Of a stretch of 64,000 bases of DNA, positions 54,695-63,978 are shown piece after piece (the first letter of the stretch is position 1; each line of letters opens with the position of its first letter). The stretch covers positions 1,364,001-1,428,000 of the forward strand of contig NZ_CP129672.1 in the NCBI RefSeq assembly GCF_030505195.1, read 5' to 3'. The DNA comes from Comamonas testosteroni. Its GTDB lineage: Bacteria > Pseudomonadota > Gammaproteobacteria > Burkholderiales > Burkholderiaceae_C. A program made the translations under genes and the position numbers. Under the pieces are notes generated by a model. That model had not been told where the DNA came from and did no database searches. It saw nothing but the letters and a program-made list of their open reading frames with translations.

Positions 54695-55306
54695 TTAGTG
54701 CAGGCCTCCGCCGTAGTTTTCTTCACGAATGATGCGAGGCGTGATTTCGCGCGGCTCGATCGTGACGGGCTGGTACACCACACGTTGCTGCTCGGCGTCG
54801 TAGCGCATTTCCACGTGGCCGGACAGAGGGAAATCCTTGCGGAACGGATGGCCGATGAAGCCATAGTCGGTCAGGATGCGACGCAGGTCTTCGTGACCTT
54901 CGAACACGATGCCGAACAGATCGAAGGCTTCGCGCTCGAACCAGTTGGCCGAGTTCCAGATGGGGTTGATCGAGGCCACCACGGGGAAGTCGTCATCCAC
55001 GCAGTACACGCGCACCCGCAGGCGCTGGTTCAACGTCAGAGACATCAGGTGGGATACAACGGCAAAACGCGGACCGTCCTTGCCGACTTCCGCATAAGTG
55101 GAGTAGTCCACGCCGCACAGATCCAACAGCATCTCGAACTGGCAGTCCGGGGCATTGCGCAGAATCTGCATCACGTCCAAATACTTGTCCGCGGATACTT
55201 CCACCGTCACTTCGCCGTAGGCCAAAGTGACAGAGCGCACCTTGTCACCCAAGGCAGCCGTAACCACATCCCGAAGCTTTTCGGGGTGAATTGCAATTGC
55301 AGTCAT
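54695..55306 (-). CDS. nuoC: NADH-quinone oxidoreductase subunit C
   Basis: The 203-residue 30-kDa-type subunit contains [76 protein letters not shown] and [20 protein letters not shown], the signature of the subunit. It lies 29 bp upstream of nuoD. Confidence 0.97.
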   Translation of the reverse strand: MTAIAIHPEKLRDVVTAALGDKVRSVTLAYGEVTVEVSADKYLDVMQILRNAPDCQFEMLLDLCGVDYSTYAEVGKDGPRFAVVSHLMSLTLNQRLRVRVYCVDDDFPVVASINPIWNSANWFEREAFDLFGIVFEGHEDLRRILTDYGFIGHPFRKDFPLSGHVEMRYDAEQQRVVYQPVTIEPREITPRIIREENYGGGLH

Positions 55307-55315
55307 CTCAGCCCT

Positions 55316-55795
55316 TTAAACGCGAGCGATGGTGTGGGTACGACGAATCTTCTGCTGCAGCTGGATGATGCCGTAGATCAGCGCTTCCGCTGTCGGTGGG
55401 CAACCAGGCACATAGACGTCGACGGGAACAATGCGATCGCAACCGCGCACCACCGAGTAGCTGTAGTGATAGTAACCACCGCCATTGGCACAGGAGCCCA
55501 TGGAGATGACCCAGCGCGGCTCGGACATCTGGTCATAGACCTTGCGCATCGCGGGAGCCATCTTGTTGCACAGCGTACCGGCAACAATCATCAGGTCAGA
55601 GTGGCGGGGGCTGGCACGGAACACTTCGGAGCCGAAGCGACCGATGTCATAGCGGGCAGCGGCTGCGTGCATCATCTCCACCGCACAGCAGGCCAGGCCA
55701 AACGTCATGGGCCAGATCGACCCTGTCTTGGCCCAGTTCACCACCGTGTCATAACTGGTGGTGACGAAGCCTTCCTTCATCACGCCTTCGATCAT
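55316..55795 (-). CDS. nuoB: NADH-quinone oxidoreductase subunit B
   Basis: The 159-residue subunit binds the terminal 4Fe-4S cluster N2. The ligands are visible: tandem cysteines in [21 protein letters not shown] and [11 protein letters not shown], together with GTLCNKMAP. The nuoC start lies 9 bp downstream of its stop. Confidence 0.97.
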   Translation of the reverse strand: MIEGVMKEGFVTTSYDTVVNWAKTGSIWPMTFGLACCAVEMMHAAAARYDIGRFGSEVFRASPRHSDLMIVAGTLCNKMAPAMRKVYDQMSEPRWVISMGSCANGGGYYHYSYSVVRGCDRIVPVDVYVPGCPPTAEALIYGIIQLQQKIRRTHTIARV

Positions 55796-55817
55796 CGTGT
55801 TTCCTCAGAAAAGCTGC

Positions 55818-56177
55818 TCATTCCCAATCCAGGGCGCCTTTTTTCCACTCGTAAGCAAAGCCCACGACCAGAATGGCCAGGAAAATCAGGACAGCAACAA
55901 AACCCACGCCGCCGACATCTTTGAGTGCGACAGCCCAGGGAAGCAGAAATGCGATTTCCAAATCGAACAGAATGAACAGGATGGCGACCAGGTAATAGCG
56001 CACATCAAACTTCATTCGAGCGTCTTCAAACGCCTCGAAACCGCATTCATAGGGGGAGTTCTTGGCAGCATCAGGGCGGTTGGGACCCAGCACGTAGCCG
56101 AGGACCAGGGGTACAACACCCACAGCCATGCCAATAAGAATGAACAGAAGAACGGGAAGGTACTGATCGATGTTCAT
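55818..56177 (-). CDS. nuoA: NADH-quinone oxidoreductase subunit A
   Basis: The 119-residue, 3-TM subunit has the conserved loop [41 protein letters not shown]. The ATG at 56177 (MNIDQYLPV) fits the family; the frame extends 13 codons upstream. It opens the nuo operon, with the tRNA-Leu gene 75 bp upstream. Confidence 0.96.
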   Translation of the reverse strand: MNIDQYLPVLLFILIGMAVGVVPLVLGYVLGPNRPDAAKNSPYECGFEAFEDARMKFDVRYYLVAILFILFDLEIAFLLPWAVALKDVGGVGFVAVLIFLAILVVGFAYEWKKGALDWE

Positions 56178-56251
56178 CGAGTGGGCCTTGTTATGAAAAC
56201 ATGCCTCACCGATCACTGCCTGATCAGCAGGGCAGGTTTTTAGTTATATGT

Positions 56252-56336
56252 TGGTGCCGTCGGCGAGACTCGAACTCGCACAGCTTTCGCCACTACCCCC
56301 TCAAGATAGCGTGTCTACCAATTCCACCACGACGGC
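56252..56336 (-). tRNA. tRNA-Leu (anticodon GAG)
   Basis: The 85-nt class II tRNA on the - strand has acceptor GCCGTCG paired with CGACGGC, a CCA end encoded at 56252-56254, and D-arm GGAATTGGTAGACAC. The anticodon stem is CTATC / GGTAG with loop TTGAGGG (anticodon GAG), followed by a long variable arm and the T-loop GTTCGAGTC. It lies between secG and nuoA and reads CUC and CUU codons. Confidence 0.95.
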
Positions 56337-56410
56337 ATCGTCTCAAAGTCTGGCAATCTCTGGAACCTTCGTTGCAAAGATTCTGATCCCCAGACAATCC
56401 TTAGATTCTA

Positions 56411-56444
56411 GCCTGAAAAACCCCACTCTCCGGGGTTCCTCAGG
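56411..56444 (-). terminator. Putative terminator after secG
   Basis: On the - strand the stem aacccc / ggggtt (loop ggagagt) plus outer pairs cctga / tcagg is followed by tttttc, 12 bp after the secG stop. The outer pairing makes it moderate rather than strong. Confidence 0.65.
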
Positions 56445-56455
56445 ATTTTCTCAAA

Positions 56456-56842
56456 TTATTTTGTTGGGATCTGGGCTGCACCCTCTGCAGGAGCAGCAGG
56501 AGGCACGGCAGCACCACCGGTAGTTGCTGGCGGCACATCGGCAGCAGGCGCAGGAGCCGACACAGGAGCTGCGCCTTCCAGCACACTACCCGAACTCACT
56601 GGGCGAGCGTTGCCCAGATAAGCCAGTGCCAGTGTCGCCACGAAGAACACCGTGGCCAGAGCGGCCGTGGAGCGCGACAGGAAGTTGGCACTGCCCGAGG
56701 CGCCAAACAGACTGCCCGACGAGCCGCTGCCAAAAGAAGCCCCCATATCGGCACCCTTGCCGTGCTGCATGAGAATGAGGCCGATCATGCCCAGAGCGGC
56801 CAGCATCTGGACCGCGAGAATGACGCTGGAAAAGACGTTCAT
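56456..56842 (-). CDS. secG: Protein translocase subunit SecG
   Basis: The 128-residue protein has two TMs: SSVILAVQMLAALGMIGLILMQHGKGADMG, the hallmark of SecG, and TAALATVFFVATLALAYLG. SecG supports SecYEG-mediated export. The C-terminal about 40 residues are Pro/Ala-rich (APVSAPAPAADVPPA and beyond), longer than in E. coli SecG. The neighbour order tpiA-secG is conserved in betaproteobacteria. Confidence 0.95.
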   Translation of the reverse strand: MNVFSSVILAVQMLAALGMIGLILMQHGKGADMGASFGSGSSGSLFGASGSANFLSRSTAALATVFFVATLALAYLGNARPVSSGSVLEGAAPVSAPAPAADVPPATTGGAAVPPAAPAEGAAQIPTK

Positions 56843-56899
56843 ATCAAAACCTAAAAGTCTGAATCATTGCGCACCGCACCGGAGTGCGGCGCAGACGAA

Positions 56900-57646
56900 T
56901 TATTGCGCTGCCGCAATAATAGTGAGGAAATCCGGGGCCTTGAGAGCCGCGCCACCGATCAGGCCACCGTCAATATCGGCCTGAGCCAGCAGTTGCGTCG
57001 CATTGCCTGCGTTCATGCTGCCGCCATAAAGCAGGGGCACGCGATCAGCCTTGTCGCTGGCCGCTGCCAGCTGCGCCCGCAGCACGGCATGCACCTGCTG
57101 GGCCTGCTCGGGAGTGGCAGTCTTGCCGGTGCCTATGGCCCAGACAGGCTCATAGGCCACGACCAGCTCGCTCACGCAGTGGCCGACCTGATGAATCACG
57201 GCTGCCAGTTGACGCCTGACCACGGCTTCGGTCTGACCTGCTTCACGTTCCGCCAGGGTCTCGCCCACGCAGACGATGGGCGTGATGCCCTTGGCCAGCG
57301 CGGCCTGAGCCTTGCTGGCAACCACGGCATCGGTCTCGCCATGATACTGACGACGCTCGGAGTGACCGACCAGCGCATAGCGCACGCCGAACTCCTTGAG
57401 CATGGCAGCCGAAACCTCGCCCGTGAATGCGCCCTGCTCGTGCTGGGACACATCCTGAGCGCCCACACCAATGGCAGCACCCGCAAGCTCCGCCTGGACT
57501 TGAGCCAGATAGGGCGCAGGAGCAGCCACAGCCACACCCGCCTTGTTGTCAGCAGGCAAGCCCTGCTTGATGGCCTGCAGCAAAGCGGCATTGGCAGCCA
57601 GGCTGCCGTTCATCTTCCAGTTGCCAACAATGAGTTTTTGCTTCAT
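56900..57646 (-). CDS. tpiA: Triose-phosphate isomerase
   Basis: The 248-residue glycolytic enzyme interconverts DHAP and GAP. The N-terminal VGNWKMNGS with the active-site Asn and Lys, VGHSERR (catalytic His), [15 protein letters not shown] (catalytic Glu, loop 6) and [10 protein letters not shown] near the C-terminus are present. The ATG overlaps the stop of the upstream quinone oxidoreductase gene (ATGA); a longer start 3 codons earlier is less likely. Confidence 0.97.
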   Translation of the reverse strand: MKQKLIVGNWKMNGSLAANAALLQAIKQGLPADNKAGVAVAAPAPYLAQVQAELAGAAIGVGAQDVSQHEQGAFTGEVSAAMLKEFGVRYALVGHSERRQYHGETDAVVASKAQAALAKGITPIVCVGETLAEREAGQTEAVVRRQLAAVIHQVGHCVSELVVAYEPVWAIGTGKTATPEQAQQVHAVLRAQLAAASDKADRVPLLYGGSMNAGNATQLLAQADIDGGLIGGAALKAPDFLTIIAAAQ

Positions 57647-58650
57647 GTTTCCCAAGTCAAAACGATTTTTCCGGTGTGCTGGCTGGACTCCATCAGCGCA
57701 TGAGCCTGCGCCGCATCAGCAGCATCGAATTCACGATAAATGGCTGGGCGCACCTTGCCGGACTCCAGCAGAGGCCAGACATTGCGCTTAAGCGCCTCGG
57801 CGATCGCCGCCTTGAAGGCCACGGAGCGCGGGCGCAGCGTGGAGCCGGTCACGGTCAGTCGCTTGCGCAGCACCAGGCCGGCATCGAACTCAGCCTTGAC
57901 ACCGCCCTGCACCGCAATGATGACCAGACGGCCATCAGGAGCCAGGCACTGGACTTCGCGCGCCACATAGCTGCCGGCGACCATGTCGAGGATGACGTTG
58001 ACGCCTTCGCCCGACGTGATGCGCTGCACTTCTGCCGCAAAGTCCTGTGTCTTGTAGTTGATGGCGTGATCGGCTCCGAGCTTGAGGCAGTCCTCGCACT
58101 TGGCATCACTGCCCGCTGTGACAATGACCGTCGCACCCCAGGCCTTGGCCAGCTGAATCGCCGTCACGCCAATGCCGCTGCTGCCGCCCTGCACCAGCAA
58201 GGTTTCGCCGGGCTGCAGAGCCCCCCGGTCAAACACATTGCTCCAGACCGTGAAAAAGGTCTCGGGCAAGGCAGCCGCCTGCACGTCGCTGAAGCCCGCC
58301 GGCACCGGCAGACACTGGTCAACGGGCGCAGCGCAGAAACTCGCATAGCCGCCACCGGCGACCAGCGCGCAGACACGGTCGCCGAGCTTGAAGCCCGCCT
58401 TGCCCATGGCCGCCTCATCGCCCGCCACGATCACACCCGCCACCTCAAGCCCCGGAAGATCGGAGGCACCAGGAGGCGGTGCGTAATGACCTTTGCGCTG
58501 CAGCACGTCAGGGCGATTGATGCCGCTCGCGGCAACGCGAATCAGCACCTCCCCCTCGGCCGCCACCGGCATGGGACGTACACCCATGCGCAGCACGTCT
58601 GGCGCACCATAGCTGGTGATTTCCACCGCTCGCATTGTGTTGGCTTGCAT
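57643..58650 (-). CDS. NAD(P)H quinone oxidoreductase, zinc-independent MDR superfamily (PIG3-like)
   Basis: The 335-residue medium-chain dehydrogenase begins [15 protein letters not shown] soon after the start and has the alcohol dehydrogenase-like N-terminal fold. A Rossmann [28 protein letters not shown] segment and a C-terminal region with [15 protein letters not shown] follow. It lacks the zinc ligands of ADH, so it belongs to the quinone oxidoreductase/PIG3 branch that reduces quinones with NADPH. The ATG at 58650 is preferred; one at 58635 is possible. It overlaps tpiA by 4 bp and is in the pnp-tpiA-secG series. Confidence 0.9.
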   Translation of the reverse strand: MQANTMRAVEITSYGAPDVLRMGVRPMPVAAEGEVLIRVAASGINRPDVLQRKGHYAPPPGASDLPGLEVAGVIVAGDEAAMGKAGFKLGDRVCALVAGGGYASFCAAPVDQCLPVPAGFSDVQAAALPETFFTVWSNVFDRGALQPGETLLVQGGSSGIGVTAIQLAKAWGATVIVTAGSDAKCEDCLKLGADHAINYKTQDFAAEVQRITSGEGVNVILDMVAGSYVAREVQCLAPDGRLVIIAVQGGVKAEFDAGLVLRKRLTVTGSTLRPRSVAFKAAIAEALKRNVWPLLESGKVRPAIYREFDAADAAQAHALMESSQHTGKIVLTWET

Positions 58651-58684
58651 AGTCAGGCTTTGCTTTATCAAAGAAATCAGGCTC

Positions 58685-58715
58685 AAGCGCTTATGCAAAA
58701 AGCGCTAGCAACTAC
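58685..58715. repeat. Short palindromic repeat between pnp and the quinone oxidoreductase gene
   Basis: A 7-bp inverted repeat agcgctt / aagcgct with a 7-base loop runs into aagcgctagcaactac at 58700-58715. The last part is close to aagcgatagcagctat at 38929-38944 (13 of 16 bases equal). Such elements recur between genes in Comamonadaceae. Confidence 0.6.
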
Positions 58716-58745
58716 AAACTCAGGATCAGCCAGCAAACAACAAAA

Positions 58746-58773
58746 CAGGAGACCGCCTCGCGGCGGACTCCTG
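58746..58773 (-). terminator. Rho-independent terminator of pnp
   Basis: On the - strand the stem caggagtccgcc / ggcggtctcctg (one mismatch, loop gcga) is followed by tttt. It lies 8 bp after the pnp stop. Confidence 0.88.
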
Positions 58774-58781
58774 CTCAGTCA

Positions 58782-61025
58782 TTACTGCTGCTGTTGCTGC
58801 TGCTCGTCAGCGGCTGCGCGGTTTTCGCGCGGCTCGCGATTCTCGCGGGGTTCGCGATTCTGACGAGGAGCACGTTCACGGTACTCGCGATCGCCACGGG
58901 GTTCACGCGGCTCGCGCTCGGGCATGCCGGCGGGACGCTCGGTCAGCGCCTTCATGGACAGCTTGACACGACCCTTGTCGTCGGTTTCCAGAACCTTGAC
59001 CTTGACCACTTGACCTTCTTGCAGGTAGTCGGTGACCTTTTCCACGCGCTCGTGAGCGATCTGGCTGATGTGCAGCAGACCGTCCTTGCCGGGCAGCAGA
59101 TTGACCAGGGCACCGAATTCCAGAATCTTGACGATGGGGCCTTCGTAGATCTTGCCGATCTCGACTTCAGCCGTGATCTGCTCGATGCGCAGCTTGGCAG
59201 CTTCAGCCTTGGCGCCGTCGGTGGCGGCAATGGTGATGGTGCCATCTTCCTCGATGTTGATCTGGGTGCCGGTCTCTTCGGTCAGCGCACGGATGGTGGC
59301 GCCGCCCTTGCCGATCACGTCACGAATCTTCTCGGGGTTGATCTTCATGGTGTAGAGCTTGGGCGCGAAGCTGGAGACTTCGGTCTTGGCTTCACCCATG
59401 GCTTCCTGCATCTTGCCCAGGATGTGCATGCGCGCTTCCTTGGCCTGAGCCAGGGCGACCTGCATGATTTCCTTGGTGATGCCCTGGATCTTGATGTCCA
59501 TCTGCAGGGCAGTGATCCCGTTGGTGGTACCGGCCACCTTGAAGTCCATGTCACCCAGGTGATCTTCGTCACCCAGGATGTCGGTCAGCACGGCGAACTT
59601 GTTGTCTTCCTTGATCAGACCCATGGCGATACCGGCCACATGCGCCTTCATGGGCACGCCGGCGTCCATCATGGACAGGCAGCCGCCGCAGACCGAAGCC
59701 ATGGACGAGGAACCGTTGGACTCGGTGATTTCCGACACCACGCGGATGGTGTAGGGGAACTCTTCCTTGGTCGGCAGGCAAGCGGCCAGAGCGCGCTTGG
59801 CCAGACGGCCGTGGCCGATTTCACGGCGCTTGGTCGAGCCCATGCGACCCACTTCGCCAGTGGCAAAGGGAGGCATGTTGTAGTGGAACAGGAAGCGGTC
59901 TTCGAACTCGCCAGCCAGCGCGTCGATCTTCTGAGCGTCGCGCTCGGTACCCAGCGTGGAGATCACCAGAGCCTGGGTTTCACCACGAGTGAACAGCGCG
60001 GAGCCGTGAGTGCGGGGCAGCACGGAGGAGCGGATTTCGATGGGACGCACGGTACGGGTGTCGCGGCCGTCGATACGGGGCTCGCCCGCCAGGATCTGCG
60101 AACGCACGATGCCGGCTTCGATGTCGAACAGCATGCCTTCAACCTTGACGCCGTCGAACGCCACGCCTTGCTCGGTCAAGGCGGCCTTGACATCGGCGTA
60201 GGCAGTGCGGCAAGCCAGGGTACGCACCTGCTTGTTGCGCTCCTGGTAAGCGGCGCGCAGCTTGGCTTCGCCCAGCTCGACCACCTTGGCGATCAGCGCT
60301 TCGTCCTTGGCGGGAGCAGTCCAGTCCCATGCGGGCTTGCCGCCTTCGCGCACCAGGTCATGGATGGCGTCGATAGCGATCTTGCCTTGCTCGTGGCCGA
60401 ACACCACGGCGCCCAGCATCACTTCTTCAGGCAGTTGCTGGGCTTCGGACTCCACCATCAGCACGGCGGATTCGGTGCCGGCAACGACCAGATCCATCTG
60501 CGAATCCTTGCGCAGGGTCTGACCGGGGTTCAGCACGTATTCGCCATTGATGTAACCCACGCGGGCTGCACCGATAGGACCGTTGAAAGGCAGGCCCGAC
60601 ACTGCCAGAGCAGCGGAGACAGCAATCATGGCTGCGATGTCGGCGTCGACTTCGGGGTTCAGCGAAATGGTGTGGATGACCACATGCACGTCGTTGTAGA
60701 AGCCTTCGGGGAACAGGGGACGGATGGGGCGGTCGATCAGACGCGAGGTCAGAGTCTCCAGCTCGGAAGGCTTGGCTTCGCGCTTGAAGAAGCTGCCGGG
60801 GATCTTGCCGGCTGCATAAGTCTTCTCGATGTAGTCAACGGTCAGGGGAAAGAAGTCCTGGCCGGCCTTGGCGATCTTGGAGCCCACCACAGTGGCCAGC
60901 ACCACGGTGTCGTCGATGTTGACCAGCACGGCGCCGGAGGCCTGACGGGCGATTTCGCCGGTTTCCATGGTGACCGTATGCTGGCCCCACTGGAAGGTCT
61001 TGGTAACTTTGTTGAACATGGTCAT
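58782..61025 (-). CDS. pnp: Polyribonucleotide nucleotidyltransferase (PNPase)
   Basis: The 747-residue exoribonuclease trims RNA 3' ends by phosphorolysis. It has two RNase PH-like halves: [27 protein letters not shown] and [40 protein letters not shown], with [16 protein letters not shown] and a [16 protein letters not shown] loop. A KH domain ([24 protein letters not shown]) and an S1 domain ([31 protein letters not shown]) follow. The C-terminal about 50 residues are an Arg/Glu/Pro tail ending in six Gln. RBS AAAGGAG 6 bases before the ATG at 61025. Confidence 0.97.
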   Translation of the reverse strand: MTMFNKVTKTFQWGQHTVTMETGEIARQASGAVLVNIDDTVVLATVVGSKIAKAGQDFFPLTVDYIEKTYAAGKIPGSFFKREAKPSELETLTSRLIDRPIRPLFPEGFYNDVHVVIHTISLNPEVDADIAAMIAVSAALAVSGLPFNGPIGAARVGYINGEYVLNPGQTLRKDSQMDLVVAGTESAVLMVESEAQQLPEEVMLGAVVFGHEQGKIAIDAIHDLVREGGKPAWDWTAPAKDEALIAKVVELGEAKLRAAYQERNKQVRTLACRTAYADVKAALTEQGVAFDGVKVEGMLFDIEAGIVRSQILAGEPRIDGRDTRTVRPIEIRSSVLPRTHGSALFTRGETQALVISTLGTERDAQKIDALAGEFEDRFLFHYNMPPFATGEVGRMGSTKRREIGHGRLAKRALAACLPTKEEFPYTIRVVSEITESNGSSSMASVCGGCLSMMDAGVPMKAHVAGIAMGLIKEDNKFAVLTDILGDEDHLGDMDFKVAGTTNGITALQMDIKIQGITKEIMQVALAQAKEARMHILGKMQEAMGEAKTEVSSFAPKLYTMKINPEKIRDVIGKGGATIRALTEETGTQINIEEDGTITIAATDGAKAEAAKLRIEQITAEVEIGKIYEGPIVKILEFGALVNLLPGKDGLLHISQIAHERVEKVTDYLQEGQVVKVKVLETDDKGRVKLSMKALTERPAGMPEREPREPRGDREYRERAPRQNREPRENREPRENRAAADEQQQQQQ

Positions 61026-61072
61026 ATTGACTCCTTTATGAATAGCTGGATGCGCTGATCCAGTCTTGATTT

Positions 61073-61172
61073 GGAGTGCAAACAGAACACGATGCCATTC
61101 CAGTGCTGCGCTACGCGCTACAAATAGTGCAGCACTGGAATGACACAGCTTCGCTCTGTTTTGCGAACTCCG
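61073..61172 (-). ncRNA. Long leader hairpin of pnp (probable RNase III site)
   Basis: Upstream of pnp a perfect 14-bp stem cattccagtgctgc / gcagcactggaatg (61096-61109 and 61129-61142) sits inside a longer imperfect stem formed by gcaaaacaga-type arms reaching 61073 and 61172. In E. coli the pnp leader forms a long hairpin cut by RNase III for PNPase autocontrol; the position and form here suggest the same role. Annotated as a cis-acting RNA element, not a separate RNA. Confidence 0.6.
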
Positions 61173-61176
61173 AAGT

Positions 61177-61213
61177 AAAAAACGCCTGAGCTAGGCAATC
61201 TAACTCAGGCGTT
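61177..61213 (-). terminator. Rho-independent terminator of rpsO
   Basis: On the - strand the perfect 10-bp stem aacgcctgag / ctcaggcgtt is followed by a T-run. It lies about 18 bp after the rpsO stop and before the pnp leader hairpin; some read-through into pnp is likely, as in E. coli. Confidence 0.85.
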
Positions 61214-61230
61214 TCGATCTTTCACCGTGC

Positions 61231-61497
61231 TTACTTGCGCAGGCCCAGCTTGGCGATCAGTGCTGTGTAGCGGTCAGCGTCCTTGGACTTCAGGTAGTCC
61301 AGCAGCTTGCGGCGACGGCTCACCATGCGCAGCAGACCGCGACGACCGTGGTGGTCCTTGGCGTTAGCCTTGAAGTGGGGAGTCAGTTCGTTGATGCGAG
61401 CTGTCAGCAGAGCCACTTGCACTTCGGGGCTACCAGTGTCGTTTTCGGAACGGGCATTGGACTTGACAACTTCAGCCTTCTTATCGGCAGCGATCAT
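61231..61497 (-). CDS. rpsO: 30S ribosomal protein S15
   Basis: The 88-residue protein binds the central domain of 16S rRNA early in 30S assembly. Seen: [52 protein letters not shown], the S15 signature. The ATG at 61497 has AAGGAAAAC about 6 bases upstream; the frame extends 8 codons further. The next - strand gene is pnp, as in most proteobacteria. Confidence 0.97.
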   Translation of the reverse strand: MIAADKKAEVVKSNARSENDTGSPEVQVALLTARINELTPHFKANAKDHHGRRGLLRMVSRRRKLLDYLKSKDADRYTALIAKLGLRK

Positions 61498-61600
61498 TTT
61501 GTTTTCCTTAGGATTTGGCACTCAGCGGGGAGCACCTTGGTTACTTGCGCCAAGGCTGGAAAGGCCTCAGCGTGCGTCTTGCACCATGCAAAACTCAGTG

Positions 61601-61609
61601 ATTATATCA
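61601..61609 (-). promoter_or_regulatory. Candidate extended -10 promoter of rpsO
   Basis: On the - strand TGATATAAT is a perfect extended -10 (TGn-TATAAT) about 100 bp upstream of the rpsO start. A weak -35 lies further upstream. The leader before the ATG would be about 95 nt. Confidence 0.55.
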
Positions 61610-61732
61610 AGAGGCGATTTATCCTCCATGCAACAGCACGACTAGGCACAAGACCAAGGCTGGCAAACCCGCTTGCCCGCTTCCAAGCAAGGCTCGGACA
61701 ATGCGCCCATCACCTCCATCCAGGGATCTGCA

Positions 61733-62014
61733 ATGACCAGCTTTCCTAGACGCCATTCGTTTGCCAGCCTCTGCACAGCGGCCCTCATGGTCTTCGCTCT
61801 CGCAGATCAGCCAGCACTCGCAGCCAATACAGGCCAACGCAAGCACAAAGCAACCAAGAAGCAAAGCAGCAAGGTCAAGATCCAGACCACCCGGAGCAGC
61901 TCGGAAGAAACCACGGCCGAACGCGAGAGACGGCTGTATCGGGAATGCCAGGGAAGACCCAACTCCGGGGCATGCGCCGGGTATGCCTACCCACCTTCCG
62001 GCCGCCGCCGCTGA
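61733..62014 (+). CDS. Small secreted basic protein, function unknown
   Basis: The 93-residue protein has a signal peptide (FASLCTAALMVFALADQPALA^A), followed by a Lys/Gln/Ser/Thr-rich low-complexity region (GQRKHKATKKQSSKVK), a short acidic stretch (SSSEETTAERERR) and a C-terminus with two cysteines (YRECQGRPNSGACAGYAY). I do not recognise a family. It lies between rpsO and the pilin operon; whether it belongs to either is unclear. The frame runs 20 codons further upstream, but ATG at 61733 begins the signal. Confidence 0.6.
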   Translation: MTSFPRRHSFASLCTAALMVFALADQPALAANTGQRKHKATKKQSSKVKIQTTRSSSEETTAERERRLYRECQGRPNSGACAGYAYPPSGRRR

Positions 62015-62094
62015 AAACAACCACCGATCTCCCCAGCAAGACCACTCATCCAGTCACAAAGCATTCGGCATGCAACGAAACGTAATATGCCAGC

Positions 62095-62700
62095 ATGCCC
62101 AATTCGCCCCTCATTCGTCGCCATTTTTCCAAAGGCTTCACAGCCATTGAACTCATGGTCACGGTTGCCATTCTGGCCATTTTGGCCGGCATTGCCGCGC
62201 CCAGCTTCAATCCAATCATTGAACGCTGGCGAGTGCGCCAGATTTCGGAAGAGTTGCAGTCCACGCTGTACTTTGCGCGGTCAGAGGCGGTCAAACGCGG
62301 AGGGGGGGTTACCATCCTCCGAAACACCAGTACCGACGGATGCACGATTTCCGACACTGACACGGATGTATGGAATTGCGGATGGCTCGTATTTGTCGAC
62401 AAAAACAGCAACGGCGTCAAAGACAGCGGCGAAGAAATTCTTCAGCAAACACCGCCTCCTCGCCGCATTAAAGTCAAGCTTACAAGTCTTGATAGCAGCA
62501 CCGGACAGGACAGCGGAAGCCTGACCAAGCCAGTTCAGGTCGATCGCTGGGGTCAGCTTACAAGCGACAGCGTATCTTTTTTCGCTTTCCGCCTGACGCC
62601 TTTGGATAGCAGCAACGCAGAAGCCAGTGCCAGCTCGCTTTGCGTGAGTGGCAGCGGCCGCATCAAGCGCATGAATTCAAGCACCCTCGCCTGCACCTGA
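62095..62700 (+). CDS. GspH/FimT-type minor pseudopilin
   Basis: The 201-residue protein has a short 14-residue leader ending KG^FTAIELMVTVAILAILAGIAAPSFNPIIERW, the type IV prepilin cleavage site with Glu at +5. The GspH/FimT body contains LYFARSEAVKRGGGVTIL and CGWLVFVDKNSNGVKDSGEE, the latter with an EF-hand-like DxNxNGxxDxGEE loop. Such proteins prime type IV pilus assembly. It is the first of at least four pilus genes in a row. The base composition looks lower in GC than that of nuo or pnp. Confidence 0.87.
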   Translation: MPNSPLIRRHFSKGFTAIELMVTVAILAILAGIAAPSFNPIIERWRVRQISEELQSTLYFARSEAVKRGGGVTILRNTSTDGCTISDTDTDVWNCGWLVFVDKNSNGVKDSGEEILQQTPPPRRIKVKLTSLDSSTGQDSGSLTKPVQVDRWGQLTSDSVSFFAFRLTPLDSSNAEASASSLCVSGSGRIKRMNSSTLACT

Positions 62701-62767
62701 GAAAACCCACAGGGGAACAGCAATGCAGCCCGGCTAGATAGATCGTGATTCTTGAAATGGAGTTCGC

Positions 62768-63340
62768 GTGTCTTGCTCTACCAGCAGCAGTTGCCAAAGG
62801 CAATTTTCATCTCGTGGACTCACGTCCATTGAAATGCTGATGACCATGGCAGTCCTGGCTGTCTTGACTGCAATTGCGATCCCCAGCTTCAACCCCCTAT
62901 TTGATCAATGGCGCGTATATCAAGTGACTGAGGCAATGAAATCCAGCTTAATGCTTGCCAGATCCGAAGCTATCAAACGTGGTGGCAAGGTCTATCTGGA
63001 AAAGCTTCCAAAAACCACCGCCGGATGTGTAACGGATGGAACCACTCAAGACTGGGATTGCGGCTGGGTAGTCTTTGTTGATGCCAATGCCAACAAACGT
63101 TGGAATGCGGGCGAGGAAATTCAGCGCTTCGAAACTCCCAAAAATATTCTGGTCACTAAAAACCCATCCGGCGCCACTATTAGCCTGAACCGTTGGGGTC
63201 AAGCCAATGGCGCCAACCTTTTCAGCTTTTATATCTCTCCGAAAAAAACTGGAATTACGTCTCCTGCAGCCAAGGGCATATGCCTTGCTGCGGGCGGTCG
63301 CATTCGCATCATTAATCAAAAAGACATCCCATGCGTCTAA
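62768..63340 (+). CDS. GspH/FimT-type minor pseudopilin, paralogue
   Basis: The 190-residue protein starts with a GTG (GGAG upstream) and has a 17-residue leader ending RG^LTSIEMLMTMAVLAVLTAIAIPSFNPLFDQW, a prepilin site with Leu at +1 and Glu at +5. The body aligns with the preceding protein: LMLARSEAIKRGGKVYLEKL and CGWVVFVDANANKRWNAGEE. The DANANKRWNAGEE loop has lost the Gly and one Asp of the EF-hand-like pattern. Probably a tandem duplicate of the first FimT. The end overlaps pilV by 10 bp. Confidence 0.83.
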   Translation: MSCSTSSSCQRQFSSRGLTSIEMLMTMAVLAVLTAIAIPSFNPLFDQWRVYQVTEAMKSSLMLARSEAIKRGGKVYLEKLPKTTAGCVTDGTTQDWDCGWVVFVDANANKRWNAGEEIQRFETPKNILVTKNPSGATISLNRWGQANGANLFSFYISPKKTGITSPAAKGICLAAGGRIRIINQKDIPCV

Positions 63341-63978
63341 CCCATACCATCCGCGCAAAAAAACAGCTTGGAATTACTCTGCTTGAGTCCTTGATTGCCA
63401 TTGTTGTTGTTGCACTTGGCATTCTCGGCATTTTGGGCGTCCAGATGCGCACACTGACAGACACGCAGACCAGCATGCGCCGCACCCAGGCCATTAGGCT
63501 AATTGAAGATCTAAGCGAACGGATGAAGGTCAACCCCAATGCTCTCCTAAGCATTGGAGATTACACATCCACCTTTACAAAAAAAGCTGCCGACTACGCC
63601 AGCGCTGACTGCTCAACAGCAGCATGCCTCCCCAGCAAACAAGCCAGTTTTGACTTAAAGATCTGGAAAACGACGCTCCAGCAAACACTTCCATTAGGGC
63701 AAGCTCAGATTTTTCTGGCCCCTGGAGAAAGCGCATCTGATGGTAATCGTCGCCAACTGGGCGTTATTATTGCTTGGCGTGAAAATGAACCAGAGGGCAC
63801 CAAGACCGACATCATTGATGCCAGCAAAATAAAAAGCGCTGATGGAAAGTTTGAAAATGCAGGCGGCGATGATAACACCTGTCCTGAAAACTTCATATGC
63901 CATCTGCAATATATCTCCGTCTCTGCACGCTGCGCACCATATGGCGATAGCTCCAACCCCACCGTCTATTGCTCATGA
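63331..63978 (+). CDS. pilV: Type IV pilus modification protein PilV
   Basis: The 215-residue protein has a prepilin-type N-terminus, QLG^ITLLESLIAIVVVALGILGILGVQMRTLTDTQTSMRRTQAIRLIEDLSERMKVNP, the PilV pattern. Four cysteines lie in the C-terminal half (DCSTAACL, TCPENFICHL). It overlaps the preceding pseudopilin and ends in an ATGA overlap with the next gene. PilV is a minor pilin needed for pilus assembly. Confidence 0.87.
   Translation: MRLTHTIRAKKQLGITLLESLIAIVVVALGILGILGVQMRTLTDTQTSMRRTQAIRLIEDLSERMKVNPNALLSIGDYTSTFTKKAADYASADCSTAACLPSKQASFDLKIWKTTLQQTLPLGQAQIFLAPGESASDGNRRQLGVIIAWRENEPEGTKTDIIDASKIKSADGKFENAGGDDNTCPENFICHLQYISVSARCAPYGDSSNPTVYCS

Noticed and set aside
58794..61058. 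754-codon frame on the + strand opposite pnp
   Set aside because: Same antisense effect; pnp is complete on the - strand.
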